This document shows positions 58,570 to 64,000 of a DNA stretch of 64,000 nt, piece after piece. Each line of letters starts with the position of its first letter. Position 1 is the stretch's first letter. The notes beneath the pieces are model-generated. The model saw only the letters and a program-made list of their open reading frames with translations, was not told the origin of the DNA and searched no databases. The stretch comes from Clostridium lacusfryxellense (GTDB taxonomy: Bacteria; Bacillota; Clostridia; Clostridiales; Clostridiaceae). A program made the position numbers and the translations under genes. The stretch covers positions 79,967-143,966 of the forward strand of contig NZ_JAHLEB010000005.1 in NCBI RefSeq assembly GCF_018861735.1, written 5' to 3'.

Positions 58570-58646
58570 TGGGGTGGACGATGGGACTCGAACCCACGAC
58601 AACCAGTACCACAAACTGGCGCTCTACCAACTGAACTACGTCCACC
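58570..58646 (-). tRNA. tRNA-His (GTG), copy 2
   Basis: Same sequence as the 57690 gene; anticodon GTG. Confidence 0.96.
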
Positions 58647-58649
58647 ATA

Positions 58650-58726
<77 letters not shown>

Positions 58727-58755
58727 TTATATACTTTAATATGCTTTCGCATATT

Positions 58756-58829
58756 TGGAGCGGGTAGAGGGAATCGAACCCTCGTAATTAGCTTGGAAGG
58801 CTAACACTCTACCATTGAGTTATACCCGC
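58756..58829 (-). tRNA. tRNA-Gly (TCC), copy 3
   Basis: Same sequence as the 57292 gene; anticodon TCC. Confidence 0.97.
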
Positions 58830-58844
58830 ATATTAATGTTTTAG

Positions 58845-58920
58845 TGGTCGGGGTGACAGGGATTGAACCTGCGACCTCATGGTCCCAAACCACGCGCGCT
58901 CCCAGCTGCGCTACACCCCG
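58845..58920 (-). tRNA. tRNA-Pro (TGG), copy 2
   Basis: Same sequence as the 57905 gene; anticodon TGG. First tRNA of the operon. Confidence 0.96.
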
Positions 58921-59018
58921 ATATCCATTAAACTTCTATATAATCTCGTTTAATGTCCTAAATTAACACTTTCGCCATAACCATTAAAATTCAATGATTT
59001 TTTCTGACGACATGGATT

Positions 59019-59047
59019 ATTTTACACCATATAAATTAATTCGTCAA
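59019..59047 (-). promoter_or_regulatory. Promoter of the tRNA operon
   Basis: On the minus strand TTGACG (59042-59047) and TAAAAT (59019-59024) are 17 bp apart, about 100 bases before the first tRNA and just past the stop of the phosphoesterase gene. Confidence 0.65.
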
Positions 59048-59067
59048 TGCTTTTTTTAAAACTTTCG

Positions 59068-59538
59068 CTAAAATCTTATTAAATTCGGCTCTATGCCTTT
59101 TTTATCGATACTTATAATAGCGAAACTGCGATCTCCGTCTCTTGGCAATGATGCACTTCCGGGATTAATATACCATATCCCTTCTTCAAAATCAATTTTT
59201 GCAATGTGTGAATGTCCATATAAAACTATATTAGCTCCCGTTTCTAACGCCTTGTATCTTAATTTAGCCAAACTCTCTTTTACATTGTATCTATGCCCAT
59301 GCGTTAAAAAAATCTTTTTACCACATATCTCTTCTAGTCGATCATTAGGCGTTAATGTACTAAAATCACAGTTACCTTTAACATTAATTATTTTACCTTT
59401 ATAAAACTTTTGTATTATTAATACGTCCTCCACATTATCTCCCAAGTGGATCAACATATCCAATCCCTTTATTAGGCCTGCTAGCTGCTCTATACTGCTA
59501 ATTATCCTATGAGTATCACTAATGACACCTATGCGCAT
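59068..59538 (-). CDS. YfcE/MJ0936-like metallophosphoesterase
   Basis: A 156-residue calcineurin-like phosphoesterase. Metal ligands fall in GVISDTHR (8), HLGDNVED (35), VKGNCD (54), LTHGHRYNV (about 75) and LYGHSHIAKI (about 106), the full set for a two-metal site. Such proteins hydrolyse phosphodiesters in vitro; the true substrate is unknown. Downstream of the XTP pyrophosphatase gene, as in other Clostridia. Confidence 0.9.
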   Translation of the reverse strand: MRIGVISDTHRIISSIEQLAGLIKGLDMLIHLGDNVEDVLIIQKFYKGKIINVKGNCDFSTLTPNDRLEEICGKKIFLTHGHRYNVKESLAKLRYKALETGANIVLYGHSHIAKIDFEEGIWYINPGSASLPRDGDRSFAIISIDKKGIEPNLIRF

Positions 59539-59612
59539 TTTGAGTCACCCTCTTCATTGTTAAAGCATATAGTATGTTTAACTTATATTTTTTTTGTCTA
59601 ATGATTTTAATT

Positions 59613-60209
59613 TTATACTAATTTTTGAAGTTCCATCTTTAATTTACCTAGGGCACTCCCCCTATGACTAATACCATTTTTTTCTTCATTACTCATTTGG
59701 GCAAAAGTTTTATTATATTTCGCTACAAAAAATAATGGGTCATATCCAAAACCATCTTCTCCTCTAAATTCATCAGTTATTATGCCCTCAACTTCTCCTT
59801 GCACTTTTATTATTTCATCTTCACTAATAATAAGCACCATTGCACAAATAAATTTAGCTTTTCTCTGCTCTTGCTTTGCGCCCTCTAAAAGATATAATAA
59901 TTTTTCATTATTCGCTTTAGTATCTCCATGTACTCCTGCAAACCTTGCTGAGAAAACGCCGGGGGCTCCATTTAACGATTCTACTACTAAACCTGAATCA
60001 TCTGCAAGCACCATATTTCCGTCAGCTATTTTATAAATTTCACTAGCTTTTATTTCTGCATTGTCCATAAATGTACTTCCTGTTTCTTCTACCTCAATAT
60101 TAATATTAGCTTCTTCTAAAGATAATACTTCGAAAGGAAATTGTGATAAGATTTCCTTTATCTCTTTAATTTTATGATTATTATTGCTTGCAATTATTAT
60201 TTTTTTCAT
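59613..60209 (-). CDS. rdgB: XTP/dITP pyrophosphatase (RdgB/HAM1 family)
   Basis: A 198-residue house-cleaning enzyme that removes non-canonical purine nucleotides. The N-terminal [13 protein letters not shown] is the base-binding motif; [25 protein letters not shown] is the family signature near residue 68; GFGYDPLFF and SHRGSAL lie towards the C-terminus. I chose ATG 60209 because AGGAGG precedes it. Confidence 0.96.
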   Translation of the reverse strand: MKKIIIASNNNHKIKEIKEILSQFPFEVLSLEEANINIEVEETGSTFMDNAEIKASEIYKIADGNMVLADDSGLVVESLNGAPGVFSARFAGVHGDTKANNEKLLYLLEGAKQEQRKAKFICAMVLIISEDEIIKVQGEVEGIITDEFRGEDGFGYDPLFFVAKYNKTFAQMSNEEKNGISHRGSALGKLKMELQKLV

Positions 60210-60238
60210 TCTTATCCTCCTAATAATTTTCATTAAAT

Positions 60239-61213
60239 TTATATACTGAATAACTCATCTATTGTAGGTGGCAAAACATCCTCTTCAATTTCATCTACTA
60301 TTAAGATTCCTCTAGATTCAGTCATATTACCAATTATCGTAGCTCGTACTCCACTATCATTTAATTTATCTACTAGCCCTTTACCATTGCTCACAGTTAT
60401 TAACATGCTTCCTGAGGATATAAACTTTAATGGGTCAATACTAAGTTTTTCACATACTTTATGTGTAATATCACTAATTGGCATTTTATCATTATAAACT
60501 TTAAATCCTAAATTACTAGCCTGCGCAACCTCCCATAATGCTCCTAGAACTCCACCCTCAGTTATATCATGCATAGAATTCACCCCAAACTTACCTGCTA
60601 TAAGGCCTTCATTGACCACGCTAATGCTATCTACATAGCCTTTAGCCACTTCTATCTCTTTATGAGTTAGAACGCTATTTACCCTATCTAAATGGTCATT
60701 TACAACAATTGAGGTTCCCTCCATACATAATAGCTTAGTAACAACAACATCATCTCCTAATTTTGCTCCTGAAGTTGCTACTGCCGCATGTGCTTTGCTT
60801 TTTCCTATCGCAGTACAAGAAACAATTATTCTGTTAACGGCCTCAGTGACCTCAGTATGTCCACCTAATATCTCAACATTCATTTTTTTTGTTTCCTCAT
60901 CAATTTCTTGCATAATATTTTTTATATCTTCAAGCGTAGATGTTGGTGGTACAAGAATTGTTACTAAAATCCCTATAGGTTCAACCCCACAGGAAGCTAT
61001 ATCATTACAATTTATATGAACAGCAAGTTTTCCTATATTTTTATCTGCTCCTGTTATTGGGTCAGTTGATACAACACACTCATATTCACCAAAGTTTATA
61101 ACACTGCAATCTTCGCCTATCCCACTTCTAATTCTTATGTCACTTCTAACAACACTTTTATTCTCATTTATTATCTGTTTTAAGTCATCCCAATTTAGTT
61201 TTCCAACCTTCAT
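60239..61213 (-). CDS. AIR synthase-like (PurM/HypE/ThiL superfamily) protein
   Basis: A 324-residue ATP-binding protein with [14 protein letters not shown] near residue 28, [29 protein letters not shown], and [14 protein letters not shown]. The pattern is of PurM-superfamily kinases or synthases (ThiL, HypE, SelD relatives). It lacks the C-terminal Cys of HypE and is not adjacent to thi or hyp genes, so the substrate cannot be named. It lies upstream of rdgB on the same strand. Confidence 0.8.
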   Translation of the reverse strand: MKVGKLNWDDLKQIINENKSVVRSDIRIRSGIGEDCSVINFGEYECVVSTDPITGADKNIGKLAVHINCNDIASCGVEPIGILVTILVPPTSTLEDIKNIMQEIDEETKKMNVEILGGHTEVTEAVNRIIVSCTAIGKSKAHAAVATSGAKLGDDVVVTKLLCMEGTSIVVNDHLDRVNSVLTHKEIEVAKGYVDSISVVNEGLIAGKFGVNSMHDITEGGVLGALWEVAQASNLGFKVYNDKMPISDITHKVCEKLSIDPLKFISSGSMLITVSNGKGLVDKLNDSGVRATIIGNMTESRGILIVDEIEEDVLPPTIDELFSI

Positions 61214-61303
61214 TTAAATTCTTCCTCTCTAATTTCATAAAACTAGCACATTTTGATATATTTAATCATACTATTTATATAAGCATTAATTTATGGTGGT
61301 GAT

Positions 61304-62680
61304 ATGTTGAATTTTCTAGGACCTTTTTTAAGAATAAATACTTTAAACAAAAACAACATAAAAAATCAACTTTTTTACTTATCAAAAGAATCATTAAAAG
61401 ATATAGTTTTTGACTCTAAATGCGGAGTATACATTCCCGCACAGGATTTAAGATCTAAATCTTTTTCTAAGATTGATATTAACACAATTAATTTAAATTC
61501 TCCACTTTTATGTATCTATAAAAAGGTGGATGCTAAATTAAAATTGAAAGAAGGCAATTTAAGCTGGAATGAAAACAAGTCAAAAAAAGAAACAACTGTT
61601 AGTAGCAATGCATTCATGACCTTATCATTATTAGAACTTGCAGACTATTATTATGGCTTTAAGGACATCGATGATAACAAATATGCCTTAGGTTGTATGC
61701 ATCTTAAGTTATGCAAAGAACAATTAGAATTTTACGCCTCAAATTTCAGAAATAAAGACGGTCTTTTTGTAGATAAAAAAGATTTAACTGATCCTATGCA
61801 CAAAGAATTTAATTTCGAAGATAAAAACAATAAATTCAAATATTCTGATCAGGCTTTTATGATGGCTGCTTACTACAAATATTCCTCTTATGATCAAAGT
61901 GAACACGAATATGAAAAATTTTCTCTAGATATACTAAATATGTTTACTCAGTATAAAGAAGAAATCTACAATGTTTCATTTGAGGAACTCAATAAGATAT
62001 GCTTCGCCCTTAACATTTTCTACAAATACTCTGGCCTTGAAAAATGCCAAGATTTATTATTAGATTTTTTAGATCTTCTTATAGAACAATATAATGCAAG
62101 GCCAAATTTAATTATCAATGCAAAATTAGATCAATCTTGTATGCTCTTTATAAATTGTACTTTAATGTATAATAATACATCTATACTTAAGTTTAAAGAC
62201 ACTAGTGACGATTTATTTGAAAAACTTTCTAAATTATATGATAGTGAGAAAGGTATTTTACTAAAGGAAAGTGTCGATAAAGAGATAATTTATAATTCTG
62301 ATGAACTTATACTTTACCTGTATAGTTTAATCTTATATTCTGATTTTAATAATATAGAAGATAATTCTCGTATGCTTCAAGATATTTTTAAAAATCAAAT
62401 TTTAGACTCTGGTTTAGTTTTAAGTTGGCCTGATGCACCAGCCCTTGACAATATTGAGCATTATAGAAATTTTTCACTTAAATCAGAAGATTTGATTCAA
62501 GATGATGATTTCAGAATGCCTGAAGTTCCAACCCCTGAGAGTAGTGAATTAGCCTCTATTTTTATCAAAAATGTTGTATACAATAAAAGAAAGGAGAGTT
62601 TTAAACAAAGTAAATTATCCTTCGATAGCAATAAAAATATGTTTATTTTTTTCATAACAACATTTTTCCGTAATCAATAA
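61304..62680 (+). CDS. Conserved-looking hypothetical protein
   Basis: A 458-residue cytosolic protein without signal peptide or membrane segment, unrecognised. It is rich in Leu, Lys and Asp, with long helical stretches (TLSLLELADYYYGFKDIDDN, LKLCKEQLEFYASNFRNKDG, ILNMFTQYKEE) that could form an alpha-helical toroid like glycoside-hydrolase or terpenoid-cyclase helical barrels. NKDGLFVDKKD and SEKGILLKESV resemble the inter-helix turns of such folds. GGTGGTG precedes the ATG. It diverges from the AIR-synthase-like gene. Confidence 0.6.
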   Translation: MLNFLGPFLRINTLNKNNIKNQLFYLSKESLKDIVFDSKCGVYIPAQDLRSKSFSKIDINTINLNSPLLCIYKKVDAKLKLKEGNLSWNENKSKKETTVSSNAFMTLSLLELADYYYGFKDIDDNKYALGCMHLKLCKEQLEFYASNFRNKDGLFVDKKDLTDPMHKEFNFEDKNNKFKYSDQAFMMAAYYKYSSYDQSEHEYEKFSLDILNMFTQYKEEIYNVSFEELNKICFALNIFYKYSGLEKCQDLLLDFLDLLIEQYNARPNLIINAKLDQSCMLFINCTLMYNNTSILKFKDTSDDLFEKLSKLYDSEKGILLKESVDKEIIYNSDELILYLYSLILYSDFNNIEDNSRMLQDIFKNQILDSGLVLSWPDAPALDNIEHYRNFSLKSEDLIQDDDFRMPEVPTPESSELASIFIKNVVYNKRKESFKQSKLSFDSNKNMFIFFITTFFRNQ

Positions 62681-62708
62681 AATTGGTTTAATGATTTTTG
62701 TTTATTCA

Positions 62709-62938
62709 TTTTTCTTGGATTATGCTATAACTAAAAGTATATATTGCTTGAATACTTTCACTTAAACATGTAATTCTAAAATTTATTTTATTCACAGCTG
62801 CTAAAAACACAAACTGGCTACGCTCAAACATGTGTTTTCTTAACGCAGCTACGAATAAAACAAATTAAGAATTACTATGATTAAGTTCAAATGCATTCTT
62901 AGCAATATATACTTTTGTTAGCATAATCCAAGAAAAAA
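62709..62938. repeat. Long palindrome, family B, copy 2 (opposite orientation)
   Basis: Arms TTTTTCTTGGATTATGCTAT (then AACTAAAAGTATATATTGC) and GCAATATATACTTTTGTTAG (then CATAATCCAAGAAAAA) are complementary. Its reverse complement aligns with 49111-49343 through TAGTAATTCTTAAT, AAACACATGTTTGAGC, CAGTTTG and TTTTTAGCA. It begins 28 bases after the stop of the 61304 gene. Confidence 0.88.
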
Positions 62939-63423
62939 ATGTGAAATACTCAGAAAACAAAATAATACAACATAGGTTTGCCATAAAGAGACAAGTCTAT
63001 GTATTTTTTCGTAATTTTTAAAGTATCATAAATTTATTATCGATCTAATATATAAGAAGATTACGCCATAATTCATTTGAATAAAAACTACAATTTTTCT
63101 AAAGTTTGTCACACTTCAAGTTCATCAATTTCTAAATTATATTCATCTTTATTGTAGTCCTTGTTTCCAATTTTAAATATATTATACTATAGAAATGTTA
63201 TAATATTGCTCATTAACAGAGCTTTAAATTAATTTGGTTAGCATTTAATTAATTACAAGTGTTTACTAGATCATAGTTTATTTATATACCAATCATAACA
63301 TAACTTTCAAGTATAAGGGATTAATTCATCGCCTCATATAGAAAGACATTCTAACATAAACTTATACGATTTTCCGAAAAATTATTATTATCAAACTCTA
63401 CATAAGATACATTGATTAACAAT
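62939..63423. other. AT-rich spacer without visible genes
   Basis: About 485 bases between two family B copies. No open frame, tRNA or clear hairpin is visible. Confidence 0.5.
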
Positions 63424-63549
63424 TTTTTTCTTATATTATGCTACTACAGGATATGTTTCGCATAATACATTTGAATGAGCTTTAGTAATTCTTTATTTAT
63501 TTTATATATAGTAGCGTGAAGAAAAACATATGTTTGAGCGCTAGTAATC
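63424..63549. repeat. Family B, truncated copy 3, next to an IS end
   Basis: From TTTTTTTCTTATATTATGCT through GAGCTTTAGTAATTCTTTAT to AAAACATATGTTTGAGCG it matches the left half of the 49111 copy. The match stops at about 63541, just before TGTACCCTTTGTCAAGGACA (63550-63569), the likely end of the IS3-type element, so the insertion probably cut this copy. Confidence 0.75.
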
Positions 63550-63581
63550 TGTACCCTTTGTCAAGGACAATTTGAAAAAAA

Positions 63582-63872
63582 CTATACTAAATTATTAAGA
63601 TGGTTTCTGTATTGAACAGGAGTCATCTTTTTCAAATCCCATTGATATCTATATCTATTATAATAGATCATATATTTTTTAATTTCTTTCTTTAACTCTA
63701 CTAATGTTTGACATTCCTTTATGTTTGCCTCATCTTTGAAATGACCGAAAAATGATTCCTGTGGAGCGTTGTCCCAACAGTTACCACGTCTGGACATAGA
63801 TTGTCCTATCCCACAGCTTTTAACGAGCTTTTGAAAGATTGGACTTGTATAGTGGCATCCTTGATCTGAGTT
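63582..63872 (-). pseudogene. IS3-family transposase, C-terminal fragment
   Basis: The readable frame gives NSDQGCHYTSPIFQKLVKSC then GIGQSMSRRGNCWDNAPQES and ends in YRNHLNNLV. This is the C-terminal part of an IS3/IS150-type OrfB integrase, with the third catalytic Glu in NAPQESFFGHFK. The N-terminal part with the two Asp is missing: upstream of NSDQG (normally HSDQG) the homology ends at about 63872, replaced by TATACCGAA repeats. The IS end lies near 63550. Confidence 0.85.
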
Positions 63873-63985
63873 ATACCGAATTCAGTATAATTCAGACTAT
63901 ACCGAAGAAAAAACTATGCCGAAAATTCATAAAAATCTTAATGGTGAATGTGTTTAATAATTCATTTTCGGCATAGTATTCGCTA
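63872..63985. repeat. TATACCGAA motif cluster with 18-bp inverted repeat
   Basis: TATACCGAA occurs at 63872-63880 and 63898-63906 and TATGCCGAA at 63915-63923; TTCGGCATA at 63967-63975 is its complement. ACTATGCCGAAAATTCAT (63913-63930) and ATTCATTTTCGGCATAGT (63960-63977) form an inverted repeat with a 29-base spacer. It interrupts the transposase frame and may be another small mobile element. Confidence 0.75.
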
Positions 63986-64000
63986 TACTTGAAGTACTTT

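Overview
This window is AT-rich chromosomal DNA from a low-GC anaerobic Firmicute, most likely Clostridium in the strict sense. The signs are AGGAGG ribosome binding sites, frequent TTG starts, the GlgC/GlgD pair, the neighbouring Lon, LonB, ClpX, ClpP and trigger factor genes, pyruvate formate-lyase with its activase, the PyrD/PyrK form of dihydroorotate dehydrogenase, and Clostridium-type guanine and cobalamin riboswitches. Most genes are on the minus strand. There is no phage, no CRISPR array and no rRNA. The only clear insertion-sequence remnant is at the right edge.

Layout. 1-2.1 kb: a guanine riboswitch leads xpt and a BMP-family nucleoside-binding lipoprotein cut by the window edge. 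2.1-8.4 kb: the glycogen operon, transcribed glgC-glgD-glgA-glgP. 9-11.2 kb: speD and asd. 11.5-21.9 kb: a cobalamin riboswitch leads cbiP-cbiB-hemA-(sirC-like)-hemC-cobA/hemD-hemB-hemL, with cbiT further on behind a large palindrome. This is a route from glutamyl-tRNA towards siroheme and corrin. 22-27.2 kb: trmB, a site-2 protease homologue, an unknown membrane-anchored protein, an NAGPA-domain protein and a PIN-PhoH ATPase. 27.3-32.8 kb: a PerR-like regulator, a solute-binding lipoprotein, a membrane-anchored repeat protein, a bactofilin, and three low-complexity proteins (Asn-rich, Cys-rich, Gly-rich). 33.1-41.7 kb: engB, lon, lonB, clpX, clpP and tig. 41.8-43.5 kb: a TIM-barrel isomerase-like gene and an unknown membrane protein. 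44.1-47.2 kb: pflB-pflA. 47.4-48.9 kb: a DUF3784-like protein, an acetyltransferase and a 5'-truncated histidine phosphatase. 49.3-55.4 kb: the pyrimidine operon pyrB-I-C-F-K-D-E, with two PyrR-type leader sites and an attenuator. 57.1-58.9 kb: 18 tRNA genes on the minus strand with a clear internal segmental duplication. 59-62.7 kb: a YfcE-like phosphoesterase, an XTP pyrophosphatase, an AIR-synthase-like protein and an unknown protein. 62.7-64 kb: repeats and an IS3-family transposase fragment.

The most unusual content lies between the genes. There are at least three unrelated families of long (110-230 bp) near-perfect inverted repeats, most of them just after a stop codon. One (12238-12467) has 85-base arms around a GC-rich, multi-stem core of 60 bases and may encode a structured RNA. 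Other points of interest are a 28-bp perfect palindrome over a consensus promoter in front of perR, three phased 16-bp palindromes upstream of lon, and an 18-bp tandem repeat expanded in frame inside phoH.
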